Positions 52,321-60,274 of a stretch of DNA of 64,000 nt are shown piece after piece. The translations under genes were made by a program, and so were the position numbers. The notes under the pieces are model-generated. The model had not been told where the DNA came from, did no database searches, and saw only the letters and a list, made by a program, of their open reading frames with translations. The stretch spans positions 1 to 64,000 of the forward strand of contig JBBFKY010000005.1 of NCBI GenBank assembly GCA_037481875.1, written 5' to 3'. The stretch's first letter is position 1. Each line of letters opens with the position of its first letter. The DNA comes from Desulfosoma sp. (GTDB taxonomy: Bacteria > Desulfobacterota > Syntrophobacteria > Syntrophobacterales > DSM-9756).

Positions 52321-53334
52321 ATGCTTTCGGCCATCCTTAACAGAAAAACAGACCGTCGTGGCGGAACACCCTTTCTTGGGCTGATTTTGTTCTGCACCCT
52401 GATTTTTTCTTCTGTGCAGCCCCCTCTTGTTTCCCTGACGTCGGCTCAGAATATACCCCTCGTTGTGGCAGCTCGAGAAAACCACGAACCCTTTTCCTAC
52501 ACGGACATCCATGGCCAGCCCGCCGGGTTGTTCGTGGACTTGTGGCGGCTTTGGGCTTCGCGCACAGGACGCTCCGTAAAGTTTGTCCTTTCTGAAACCA
52601 TGGATATGGAAAACCGTATTCTGGATGGTCGAGCCGATGCGTGGACCGGGCTTTTCACCCTGGCCAGTCATCCTGAGCTTGCCCTGAGTGACCCGGTCAT
52701 GCTTCTTTTTCGAGCGCCTACGGTCACAACCCATGATGGTGTCTTGGCGATTCGTGTCGCCGTCCGCCCAGACAGAACGGATCTACTGACTGAAATCAAC
52801 CAGGGATTTCTCAAGCTCACCGAAAAGGACCGCCAAACCCTATTGGTGCGCTGGTGGCCTCAGGACAATTGGGTGCATCTGCCACGTTCCCGCCTCATAA
52901 ACGCGATGCTGCTGGGAGGTGCTTTTCTTATTCTATGGGCCATAGGTGCGTACGCTCTCTATCGATTCAAGCTTCAGGGCAAATCGCAGGAATTGTTGGC
53001 CGCATTGACCGAATTACGCCTCAAAAACAAGGTGCTGCAGTCCGAAATCGCCGAACGTCGGCAGGTCGAAAAGGACAAGGAACGCCTCATTCAGGAATTG
53101 CGAGAAGCCCTGGAAAACGTTCGAAAGCTCCGAGGACTTTTGCCCATCTGCGCCTACTGCAAAAAAATTCGAGACGACCTAGGCTATTGGAATCAACTGG
53201 AAAGTTATCTCAGCCAGCACGCGGATGTAACCTTTACGCACAGTATCTGCCCCGAATGCTCCAAAAAGATCTACGAGGAACTTAAAGCCTTTAAGGATGC
53301 GGAACAACAAAAGAAAAAAGCCGTCTCCGGGTAA
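52321..53334 (+). CDS. Membrane sensor-like protein with a shortened periplasmic domain
   Basis: A 337-residue protein. A signal/first hydrophobic segment ('FLGLILFCTLIFSSV', 18-32) is followed by a periplasmic SBP_bac_3-like domain ('AARENHEPFSYTDIHGQPAGLFVD', in part; 'GRADAWTGLF', 'LALSDPV', 'TDLLTEINQGFLKL'). At about 140 residues the domain is much shorter than the normal 220, because the second lobe between 'SDPV' and 'AVRPDRTD' is missing. One membrane helix (193-215) leads into a coiled coil (220-268) and a C-terminal 'LRGLLPICAYCKKIRDD' / 'SICPECSKKIY' zinc-type tail seen on many deltaproteobacterial signalling proteins. No kinase, cyclase or receiver domain is present. Ribosome-binding site weak. 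Confidence 0.84.
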   Translation: MLSAILNRKTDRRGGTPFLGLILFCTLIFSSVQPPLVSLTSAQNIPLVVAARENHEPFSYTDIHGQPAGLFVDLWRLWASRTGRSVKFVLSETMDMENRILDGRADAWTGLFTLASHPELALSDPVMLLFRAPTVTTHDGVLAIRVAVRPDRTDLLTEINQGFLKLTEKDRQTLLVRWWPQDNWVHLPRSRLINAMLLGGAFLILWAIGAYALYRFKLQGKSQELLAALTELRLKNKVLQSEIAERRQVEKDKERLIQELREALENVRKLRGLLPICAYCKKIRDDLGYWNQLESYLSQHADVTFTHSICPECSKKIYEELKAFKDAEQQKKKAVSG

Positions 53335-53453
53335 AGACATACCTTGAGGGCTACCAAAGCCCTGACAATAGGGGAACGATCGTGGTAAAGTGTCCGCGAC
53401 GACGAGGTACGATGCCTCCAGAACGCCACACAACCGACAAAGGATAGGATGCC

Positions 53454-53861
53454 ATGAACACACCGTTCAGCCCGGCTACGGAAGAAGCAACACCTCTCAA
53501 CATTCGCAACCCCTATATCGTCAATTTCTTGAAAGCTCTCGTGGAAAAAAAGGGAGAACAGCACACCCCCGAGGCTCTCAAAAAACTCCTTGATGACATG
53601 TACAAGCTGTTTGAAAATCTTCTGGGTCAAAACATGGTTAAGGCACTGCCGGAAGACAAACGTGCCGAATATTTGGAACTCACTAAGGATCTGTCAAAAC
53701 TCAGTTACAAAAAGGTGGAAGAAATCTTTGACAAGCATGTGCCTCATTACCAGGAGGTCATGAAAGAAACCATGAAGCAATTCACGGTGCTTTTCATGAA
53801 AAACCGCCGCTTCGACCCCAAGGATTTTGAAAACCTTCCGGACACCTCGGTGTCGTCATAA
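53454..53861 (+). CDS. Hypothetical helical protein
   Basis: A 135-residue soluble, charged and mainly helical protein: 'PYIVNFLKALVEKKG', 'EALKKLLDDMYKLFENLLG', 'KVEEIFDKHVPHYQEVMKETM' (in part), 'FMKNRRFDPKDFENLPD'. No signal peptide, cysteine or membrane segment. The ATG is preceded by AAAGGATAGG, a fair ribosome-binding site. It stands alone, 120 bases after the sensor gene on the same strand. No family is recognised. Confidence 0.8.
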   Translation: MNTPFSPATEEATPLNIRNPYIVNFLKALVEKKGEQHTPEALKKLLDDMYKLFENLLGQNMVKALPEDKRAEYLELTKDLSKLSYKKVEEIFDKHVPHYQEVMKETMKQFTVLFMKNRRFDPKDFENLPDTSVSS

Positions 53862-53953
53862 GCTGGAGTTTTACGCACGCGCCAAAGCAGACAGGCCTTC
53901 TCGGCATATGCGCTGAAGGGCAGCCCCCTATGTCCGTCCAGCCCTCAAAAAAT

Positions 53954-54033
53954 TCTGCAGGGGCGGACCGGTGCCCCCAGCCGATTCTCAGAAAATTTGT
54001 AGGGACGGACACATCGGTCCGCCCCTACAAATG
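53954..54033 (+). repeat. Two palindromic repeats
   Basis: GCAGGGGCGGACCGGTGCCC (53957-53976) and a fuller copy, TTTGTAGGGACGGACACATC followed by GGTCCGCCCCTACAAA (53996-54031), the second a near-perfect long palindrome. The rest of the gap 53862-54235 holds no gene. Confidence 0.65.
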
Positions 54034-54235
54034 ATGGGTCAGCCGACCCTTGAAGCAAAACACCGGTTCTATCACCGTGGGAACAAACCCCCATGCATAG
54101 ACTTCGACGGCTTTTCGGTCGTGAATGGAACTCGGTCTTGCTTTTCAGTGCACGGCTTCTTATCTTCATGCTCGTGTTAAATAGAGCGTGTAATAAAAAG
54201 GATCATCAAGCAATCTCCATACGGAGTTAAAGCCC

Positions 54236-54499
54236 ATGGAAGATCTCACCATTTGTCCCCACTGCGGTCAACAGATGAAGAAATGGCGTACACCGGACTT
54301 TTCCACCTGGTCGGCTGAATACTTCTGGGTGTGTTTTAACGATGAATGCCCGTATTTCGTCCGGGGCTGGAGTCAAATGGAGAAAACCGTTTGCACCAGA
54401 GCGTCGTACCGTTTTCGATATGATCCCGACACGGGCTATCGAGGGCCTCTCCCCGTTTGGTCCAGAGACGCTCTGAAGACTGGGATTATTGAGGACTAA
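54236..54499 (+). CDS. Small zinc-finger-like protein
   Basis: An 87-residue protein with 'ICPHCGQQMKKW' near the N-terminus and 'WVCFNDECPYFVRGW' about residues 31-45, two CxxC/CxxxxC sites that would bind one zinc in an Ogr-like or ribbon fold. The C-terminus ('SYRFRYDPDTGYRGPLPVWS') is aromatic and basic. GGAG-type sequence lies before the ATG. Similar small proteins accompany sulfate-reducer genomes, but no function is known to me. It is a single gene. Confidence 0.8.
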   Translation: MEDLTICPHCGQQMKKWRTPDFSTWSAEYFWVCFNDECPYFVRGWSQMEKTVCTRASYRFRYDPDTGYRGPLPVWSRDALKTGIIED

Positions 54500-54606
54500 A
54501 GGGCCGTTTCCTAGCCCCTTGTTTCCGCTGCATGCCCTTAAGCGCCTCCTTTCGACGGCAGGAGTTCATCCGAAAACCTCAAAGACGGTTGCGTCATATG
54601 CCGTTT

Positions 54607-54763
54607 TGTAGGGGTGAGGCGTCGCCTCGCCTCTGCAATCCTGAAACGAGGCCATTCCCTGACGGGCCTGTGCGTCCCGCCTGTAAAATGAGGGGGCCAG
54701 AGACTTGCGTCCGCAAAAGAAAAAAGGTCTCCGGGCGTAAGGGCGAGGCGCCGTCACGCCCTT
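54607..54763 (+). repeat. GGCGAGGCG-type palindromic repeats
   Basis: TGTAGGGGTGAGGCGTCGCC followed by TCGCCTCTGCA (54607-54637), and GGGCGAGGCGCCGTCACGCCC (54741-54761). They match the palindrome at 30.66 kb. The gap 54500-54800 contains no gene. Confidence 0.55.
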
Positions 54764-54800
54764 GTCTCGTCAAGGTATTAGCGATGGGAATGTCTTGGGA

Positions 54801-55589
54801 TCAAGGCCCTGAAATACCTTTTTTGGGCCGGATAGGTCCTTCGCCCAAAAGGAAGCATTTCAGCCACGACATGGCGAGTTCATAAAGTGCCGCGTCGTCT
54901 TCGCGGGCCCGCTCCACATCGAGGATCCCCGTGTCAAAAACTTCCAAGAACCGGCTTTCAAACACAAAGGATCGAAACCGGTCCAGATCGTAGGATGCCA
55001 TGAAATAGATGGGAATCTGTTTTTCGGAAAGACCCTGGCGTAGACGTGGGTGCGTAACCATGTCCATCCAGTCGTTGTTCATCCGATGGTACGGTTCCAG
55101 ACCCTGGTCTTCGATCCATTGCTCAATGGTCCAGGAACACGGCTCCTCGAAACCTCGGCAATGATCTTCCACGACCAAGTAATAGGATTCCAATACCGTG
55201 CCGTGGACTCGATGCTTTCTCGACGCTCGAGCCAGCGGGTAAGTGCGGCATGCCGAAGGCCGATCGGCATAAACCCGGCATCCCTCGTCCGTCACAAAAG
55301 GACAGGTGCGCCTGGCATCCTCCTGCATCTTCAGGATCACTGAGGGCAAAGGGCTGCCTTCGGCCACCACCACATCGGTATAAGCATCCAAAAAGGCTGT
55401 AGTCGAAAGGCCCAGATGCCGAGCCAGCCTGAGAATGTCATAGGGCGTCAGCATAAGGTTCAAATCGCGACAACATTCCGTAAAACAGGGGACGTTAGGG
55501 TGGCATGCAAACTGAAATGTCCCGTTGACAATAGGCCTTAGACGGTCGCGAATCTTCTGGGGAGCCGTGTCCACAATTTCTTTTTCCAT
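54801..55589 (-). CDS. YkgJ-family cysteine-cluster protein, copy 1
   Basis: A 262-residue protein of the YkgJ type (CxxCCxxx...C zinc or iron cluster). Cysteines sit in 'FACHPNVPCFTECCRDLN' (about 29-46), 'RTCPFVTDEGCRVYADRPSACRTYPLAR' (in part, about 96-122) and 'VEDHCRGFEEPC'. This is the family layout, with the ferredoxin-like CxxxxCC and CxxxxxxxxxxxxxC spacing. 'LMLTPYDILRLARHLGLS' is the helical link. The biochemical role of the family is unknown. It begins 11 bases after copy 2, and the two are clear tandem duplicates. Confidence 0.88.
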   Translation of the reverse strand: MEKEIVDTAPQKIRDRLRPIVNGTFQFACHPNVPCFTECCRDLNLMLTPYDILRLARHLGLSTTAFLDAYTDVVVAEGSPLPSVILKMQEDARRTCPFVTDEGCRVYADRPSACRTYPLARASRKHRVHGTVLESYYLVVEDHCRGFEEPCSWTIEQWIEDQGLEPYHRMNNDWMDMVTHPRLRQGLSEKQIPIYFMASYDLDRFRSFVFESRFLEVFDTGILDVERAREDDAALYELAMSWLKCFLLGEGPIRPKKGISGP

Positions 55590-55600
55590 GAGGTTTCTTT

Positions 55601-56317
55601 CTAAAGAACCGAAAACAGTTCGGCCATCTGGTTCTGAATATAAGCGAAGGCTAAAAGAAGCTTTTCTTCATCGTCCTGTTGCACCTTTTCGTAACGATCC
55701 TCATCGATGCCGTAAAACGCTCGAAATCTAGGATCACTCAACATGGCGTCAAAGCGGTCGAGATCATAAGCCAGGTACAAGAGCTTTCCCAATCCCGCTT
55801 CCATACGCTCTCCGGGCTTAAAATCCGGCGGCATGACTTGTTGAAAGGCCTGTTCCATGGCTTCGTAAAGATCCACGCCTTGTGTCTTGAGCCACCGGCC
55901 TACCGTCCACGACGGTCCTTCATGAAGCCCCAGGCATCTTTTTTTGTCCGCCAGCAGGCGATAGGCTCCGTTTTCTTTTCCCAAATCCAAGGGAAACATG
56001 CGGCACGCCCAAGGCCGATCTTCATAGACACGACATCCTTCATCCCCCACAAAGGGACATCGCAGAGTTTCGGGGTCCATGGCCAGCTGCACCACAGGCA
56101 CATGGGTGACCTTGGCCAAATAATGGCGCGTGTATCGAGCTAGAAATTCCGTCGATCCCATGCGCAAGCGACGGCGCAATCGTAGAATATCGTAAGGGGT
56201 GAGATAAATATTCACATCGCGACAACACTGGGTAAAACATGGTAAGTCATGGTGACAAGCAAACCGTATCGTGCTCTCCGCACGATAAACCACTTCAGTA
56301 TCTTGTGCGGGGTTCAT
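55601..56317 (-). CDS. YkgJ-family cysteine-cluster protein, copy 2
   Basis: A 238-residue paralogue of the neighbour, starting at the ATG at 56317 behind AAAGGACGG; a longer frame from 56353 is possible. The same landmarks appear: 'FACHHDLPCFTQCCRDVN', 'YLTPYDILRLRRRL', 'RCPFVGDEGCRVYEDRPWACRMFPL' (in parts). The two copies differ in the C-terminal 100 residues. A tandem duplication followed by divergence is inferred. Both lie just upstream, in transcription order, of no other cluster gene. The role is unknown; adjacency to apr/qmo may be coincidental. Confidence 0.88.
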   Translation of the reverse strand: MNPAQDTEVVYRAESTIRFACHHDLPCFTQCCRDVNIYLTPYDILRLRRRLRMGSTEFLARYTRHYLAKVTHVPVVQLAMDPETLRCPFVGDEGCRVYEDRPWACRMFPLDLGKENGAYRLLADKKRCLGLHEGPSWTVGRWLKTQGVDLYEAMEQAFQQVMPPDFKPGERMEAGLGKLLYLAYDLDRFDAMLSDPRFRAFYGIDEDRYEKVQQDDEEKLLLAFAYIQNQMAELFSVL

Positions 56318-56380
56318 AAGACCGTCCTTTGATCCTTTCACAGAATGCTTCACATCCTACTTTCAGAGAACAAGGTATCA

Positions 56381-56632
56381 TCAATCGTAGGGAAAAGCCT
56401 GAAAATTCTTGAAATCAGGATTCCCGTGCAAAAACATTTCCACAACCCTAAGGGTCTGAGGTCCTCGACACAAAATGACCTGGCACAGGCATTGCCTTTG
56501 ACAGACGTCACAAAAATAGTCTTCATTCACTTCTCGGCCGCAGAAACAGTGGGGAATCATCACGAGCTGTTCTTCCACCCATTCGGCGACGAAATAATCC
56601 TTTTGCTGGGTCTTGAGCGTTTCCGGGGTCAC
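56381..56632 (-). CDS. Small cysteine-rich protein
   Basis: An 83-residue protein starting at a GTG with AAGGAGG five bases upstream. It contains 'IPHCFCGREVNEDYFCDVCQRQCLCQVILCRG', in parts: 'HCFCGREV', 'YFCDVCQRQCLCQV', 'LCRGP'. Nine closely spaced cysteines suggest two metal sites. The ending 'LHGNPDFKNFQAFPYD' is polar. No family is recognised. It lies between the qmo operon and the YkgJ pair on the same strand and could be transcribed with the YkgJ genes. Confidence 0.75.
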   Translation of the reverse strand: MTPETLKTQQKDYFVAEWVEEQLVMIPHCFCGREVNEDYFCDVCQRQCLCQVILCRGPQTLRVVEMFLHGNPDFKNFQAFPYD

Positions 56633-56660
56633 AAAAACCTCCTTTTTCTCTTAACAACAA

Positions 56661-56689
56661 GGGGCGGGCTTCGCCCGCCCCTTTTCTTG
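56661..56689. terminator. Strong hairpin between qmo and the Cys-rich gene
   Basis: GGGGCGGGC-TTC-GCCCGCCCC is a perfect stem. On the plus strand it is followed by TTTTCTT, on the minus strand by TTGTTGTT. It most likely ends the leftward qmo transcript about 170 bases past its last stop. Confidence 0.65.
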
Positions 56690-56853
56690 GGCTCCCTTAC
56701 GGAGCACGTTCCTTCAGTCTTCCGACGCCCTCGGCCACAAAAGAAGAGTGCCACGGTTTTGCGAACGAGACGAAAGGACTTACCAGCCGTTGCCGCTGGC
56801 CTTTCCACGAAAGGAAAGGAGGACGGCCCGGAAAAGTTCGATCGAGCCCGGTT

Positions 56854-58014
56854 CTAGAGGTTTGCGGCCAAGAGCTCCGACAGCTCCGCAATCTCCAACT
56901 CTTCCTGCTTGCCCAAGCTATTGCATGCGTCAATTAACATGTTCATGCAATAGGGACAAGACGTGGCCAGCACTTGAGCCCCTTTGTCCAGGGCGTCGGT
57001 GATGCGCAGTTCCCCAAAGCGTTCTCCCATGGGCACTTCCGCCCAAATACGACCGCCGCCGCCGGCACAGCACAAGCTGAGCTCACGACGCCGGCTCAAT
57101 TCCACCGTTTCGCCCTTGGCCACAGTCTGAAGAAGCCGGCGAGGCGGATCAAAAATACCGCTGTGTCGACCCAGGTAGCAGGGATCGTGAAAGGCGACCT
57201 TTTTGGACACACCGTCTACAAGTTTTAATCGACCGTCCTCTAGGCATTGGGCCAAGAGTTGCGTGTAATGAATCACTTCCCATTGTCCGCCCATTTCGGG
57301 GTATTCGTGGGTGAAGGTCCAGAGGCAATGAGGCGAGGTGGTGATAATCTTTTTAACACCCTTGGCGTTGAAGAGCTCGATATTGGACTGGGCCAGTTTT
57401 TGGAAAAGTTCTTCGTCGCCAAGCTTGCGCATGCTTTCCCCGCAACAGCTTTCTTCGTTGCCGATGACACCAAAGCTGATCCCGGCGGCCTTCAACAGCT
57501 TCACAATGCTCTGAGCCACCTTGGTGCTTCGAGGGTCATAGCAGGAATGGCAGCAGACAAAGAGAAAGTATTCGGTGTCCGGACCAAAAGAGGGGACATC
57601 CAGTCCCTGCTGCCAGGCGGTGCGCTTTTCGCGAGGCCCCGACCAGGGATTGCCGTTGGCGTGGGCGCTGCCCAAGATCGGTCGCAGGTTGGCGGGGGCC
57701 ATCCCCGCCCCTACGAGGCTCGACCGCATGGCCCGCACGTTGTCCACAATCTTCACGCCGCGAGGACAATTGCTCTGGCACATGCTGCAGGTGGTGCAGG
57801 CAAAAAGGATCTGTTCTTCTTCAAAACCTTCCATGCCCATCTGGCCCAAACGCTGCATGTGGCGAATGTTGAATTTTTCGCTGGTTTCCCCCGGCACCAG
57901 GCGCCACGGGCATAGATTGGTGCACAGACCGCACTGCATGCACCAGTTCACGGTCTCCGCGCCCATGCTCACGATATAGTCGCGCATTTCCAGCGAGACG
58001 AATTTGGGTTCCAT
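56854..58014 (-). CDS. Soluble HdrC-HdrB-type (HdrD-like) subunit in the qmoC position
   Basis: A 386-residue protein starting at the ATG at 58014, with GAAGGAGA nine bases upstream. Two [4Fe-4S] motifs open it: 'CMQCGLCTNLCPW' (25-37) and 'CTTCSMCQSNCPRG' (73-86). Then come two CCG domains: 'FVCCHSCYDP', 'EESCCGESM' and 'TTSPHC'; then 'HDPCYLGR', 'LCCAGGGGRI' and 'TSCPYCMNM'. This is the HdrC plus HdrB (HdrD-like) architecture. I see no membrane helices, whereas canonical QmoC has an HdrC part fused to a membrane cytochrome-b-like domain. It lies 36 bases after qmoB and would pass electrons between QmoAB and a partner, or couple to another membrane protein. Confidence 0.9.
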   Translation of the reverse strand: MEPKFVSLEMRDYIVSMGAETVNWCMQCGLCTNLCPWRLVPGETSEKFNIRHMQRLGQMGMEGFEEEQILFACTTCSMCQSNCPRGVKIVDNVRAMRSSLVGAGMAPANLRPILGSAHANGNPWSGPREKRTAWQQGLDVPSFGPDTEYFLFVCCHSCYDPRSTKVAQSIVKLLKAAGISFGVIGNEESCCGESMRKLGDEELFQKLAQSNIELFNAKGVKKIITTSPHCLWTFTHEYPEMGGQWEVIHYTQLLAQCLEDGRLKLVDGVSKKVAFHDPCYLGRHSGIFDPPRRLLQTVAKGETVELSRRRELSLCCAGGGGRIWAEVPMGERFGELRITDALDKGAQVLATSCPYCMNMLIDACNSLGKQEELEIAELSELLAANL

Positions 58015-58050
58015 GGGAATCTCCTTCCGTTTTTTCCGCAATCTGGGCCG

Positions 58051-60270
58051 TTAAAAACCCTTGTACGGGTTCGGGCCCACGTTTTCCAAAGTTGCTGCAA
58101 AGTCATCAAGCAACTGCGGCAGCTTGGCGTAATCCGTAATGGAAACCTGCTCAAAACGAACGCGGTCCGATTCCAGCACCAGGCGATCCAGGGTTTCCTT
58201 GATCTTGCTCATGCGAATGTTGGCCAGTTCACTTCCCTTGACGAAATGGCACTGGTAATCATCGCCGTGTTTGCAGCCCAAAAGCAAAATTCCGTCGATG
58301 CCCTTGGACAGCGCATCAGCGATCCAGACCAAGTTCATGGAACCCAGGCAACGCACCGGAATGACCCGCACCCAGGGGTTGTACTGAGCGCGCCGAATGC
58401 CCACCATATCCAAAGCGGGATAGGCGTCGTTTTCGCACGCCAAAACGACAATGCGAGGCTTTTCCTCGTCTTCTTCGGGCACCTCGATGTTTTTGATCAC
58501 GTTGCCGATCATGCCCACAGAATAATTCTTGAATGAGATAATCCGTTCCGGACACGCTCCCATGCACACGCCGCAGCGACGGCATCGCGTAGGGTTGGGA
58601 AGCGGGTTGGCTTTTTCGTCTTCATTGATGGCACCAAAAGGACATTCCTCCGTGCACCTCTTACACTGGGTGCATCGCTGCATGAAGAATTCCGGATAAC
58701 TGAGGTCTCCGGCCCTAGGATGCACCGCTTTTCCCTGAGCCGTCATCTCCACACACTGAATGGCCTTGAGCGCCGCTCCGGCGGCGTCCTCCAAAGCACG
58801 AGCATAATCCATGGGAGCGCGAACCGTCCCGGCGGGATAAATGCCTGTGCGACGCGATTCATAAGGAAAGCAAATGAAGTGGGAATCTGGAAACCCGTAC
58901 TTCAGGGCCGGCACTTCGGGCCCTTGCCGGTACTCCAGGTTGAGCAGGTTGGAAACCAGAATGGTGTCAGCCGGTACCTCCTGAGCCTCTTCGCCTTCCT
59001 TGGGTTGTTGGGCCTTAAAAGGCTTTCCTAGGGCCGCGGTGGAAACCATGCCCGTGGCCAGGACCACCAGATCCACCGATTCGGAAGTGATGGGCGAGCG
59101 GGTGAGCACATCCTGAGCGGAAACGGTGAGAGCGCCGGATCCGTCATCACTCACGTCCGTGACAGTCCCACGGACAAAAATCACTCCATCCTTTTGCACC
59201 TGCTTATAAAGCAGTTCGTAATTTCCCGTCGCCCGCATGTCTCGATAAAAGATATAGACAGGCATATCGGGGTTCTTTTGTTTCAAGACTCTGGCTTGTT
59301 TCAAGGATTCGACACAGCATGCCGCCGAACAATAGGGCAGGTGGTCCGGGTCTCGGGATCCGGCGCAGAGGACAAAGGCCACACTTCCCGCGGGCTGTCC
59401 GTTGGACGGGCGCAGAACTTGGCCTTCCTTGAGCATGGCTTCCAGACGGTCGGCCGTGATGACGTCGGCATGCGTGCCATAACCCAGGTGCGTGAGCTTT
59501 GAGGCATCATAGGGCACGGAACCCGTAGCCAAAACAATGGCTCCAACCCGCTCCGCCGCCTGCGATCCGTTGGACTGAATGGTGACATCAAACATGCAGG
59601 GCGCGCCGCTGATTTTTTCGATGTGAGCCCCCGTGTAAACCTTGACCTTATCGCTTCCGGTTACCGCCGCAATCAACCCCTCTCCATCAAAAGGGTAGGG
59701 ATCTTCATACGGTGGGCCCAAGGGCGGCACGGAATGAACGTTTTTCAGGTATCCTCCAAGGGTGTCGCTCTTTTCCACAAGCACGACCTCATAGCCGGCT
59801 GCCGCAGCTTCCTTGGCGGCCGTCAGTCCTGTAAGGCCACCCCCGACCACGAGGATGCGCTTGCTCAAGTTTTCACCCTGAAAAGGCACAGGGGGTTCCA
59901 TTTCTTTGGCCTTGGTCAGGCCCATGCGTAGGTAGTCCTCGGCCATCATCTGGGTGTCTTCGTCTCCGGCCGGATGACTCCACACCACCTGTTCCCTCAG
60001 ATTCACGCGCTCGAGAACCTTATCCGGTCGGAAATCAAACACATCCGTCATGACTCGAGGGGAACACGCCGCAATGACGATGGTGTTTACCCCTTGTTGG
60101 GCCATGTCGTCTTCTATAAGCTTTCGTCCTTCCTCACTGCACAAAAAGGCATGCTCTCGGCACACGGGCACCTTGTACTCCCCGGTGGCCACCTTGGCCA
60201 ACGCCGCCACATCCAAAGCTTCCCCAATGCCGCAGCCCGTGCAGATGTACGCACCAATTTTCTTTTCCAT
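58051..60270 (-). CDS. qmoB: Quinone-interacting membrane-bound oxidoreductase subunit QmoB
   Basis: HdrA-type flavoprotein fused to an MvhD domain, 739 residues. N-terminal Cys-rich region 'GAYICTGCGIGEALD', 'VCREHAFLC' and 'ACSPRV' lead into an FAD domain, 'ILVVGGGLTGLTAAKEAAAAG' (in part). Two ferredoxin motifs are 'CTQCKRCTEECPFGAI' and 'CRRCGVCMGACPERIISF'. The MvhD-like tail starts near residue 610 ('IVVLACENDAYPALDM', 'RVIPVRCLGSMNLV', 'LLLGCKHGDDYQCHFVKG'). It shuttles electrons between QmoA, the third subunit and AprBA during sulfate respiration. It starts four bases after the qmoA stop. Length and domain order match known QmoB. Confidence 0.96.
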   Translation of the reverse strand: MEKKIGAYICTGCGIGEALDVAALAKVATGEYKVPVCREHAFLCSEEGRKLIEDDMAQQGVNTIVIAACSPRVMTDVFDFRPDKVLERVNLREQVVWSHPAGDEDTQMMAEDYLRMGLTKAKEMEPPVPFQGENLSKRILVVGGGLTGLTAAKEAAAAGYEVVLVEKSDTLGGYLKNVHSVPPLGPPYEDPYPFDGEGLIAAVTGSDKVKVYTGAHIEKISGAPCMFDVTIQSNGSQAAERVGAIVLATGSVPYDASKLTHLGYGTHADVITADRLEAMLKEGQVLRPSNGQPAGSVAFVLCAGSRDPDHLPYCSAACCVESLKQARVLKQKNPDMPVYIFYRDMRATGNYELLYKQVQKDGVIFVRGTVTDVSDDGSGALTVSAQDVLTRSPITSESVDLVVLATGMVSTAALGKPFKAQQPKEGEEAQEVPADTILVSNLLNLEYRQGPEVPALKYGFPDSHFICFPYESRRTGIYPAGTVRAPMDYARALEDAAGAALKAIQCVEMTAQGKAVHPRAGDLSYPEFFMQRCTQCKRCTEECPFGAINEDEKANPLPNPTRCRRCGVCMGACPERIISFKNYSVGMIGNVIKNIEVPEEDEEKPRIVVLACENDAYPALDMVGIRRAQYNPWVRVIPVRCLGSMNLVWIADALSKGIDGILLLGCKHGDDYQCHFVKGSELANIRMSKIKETLDRLVLESDRVRFEQVSITDYAKLPQLLDDFAATLENVGPNPYKGF

Positions 60271-60274
60271 GGGC

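Noticed and set aside
52186-52734. 182-codon minus-strand open frame
   Set aside because: Antisense to the sensor-like gene, which has a signal peptide, membrane helix and recognisable domains on the plus strand.
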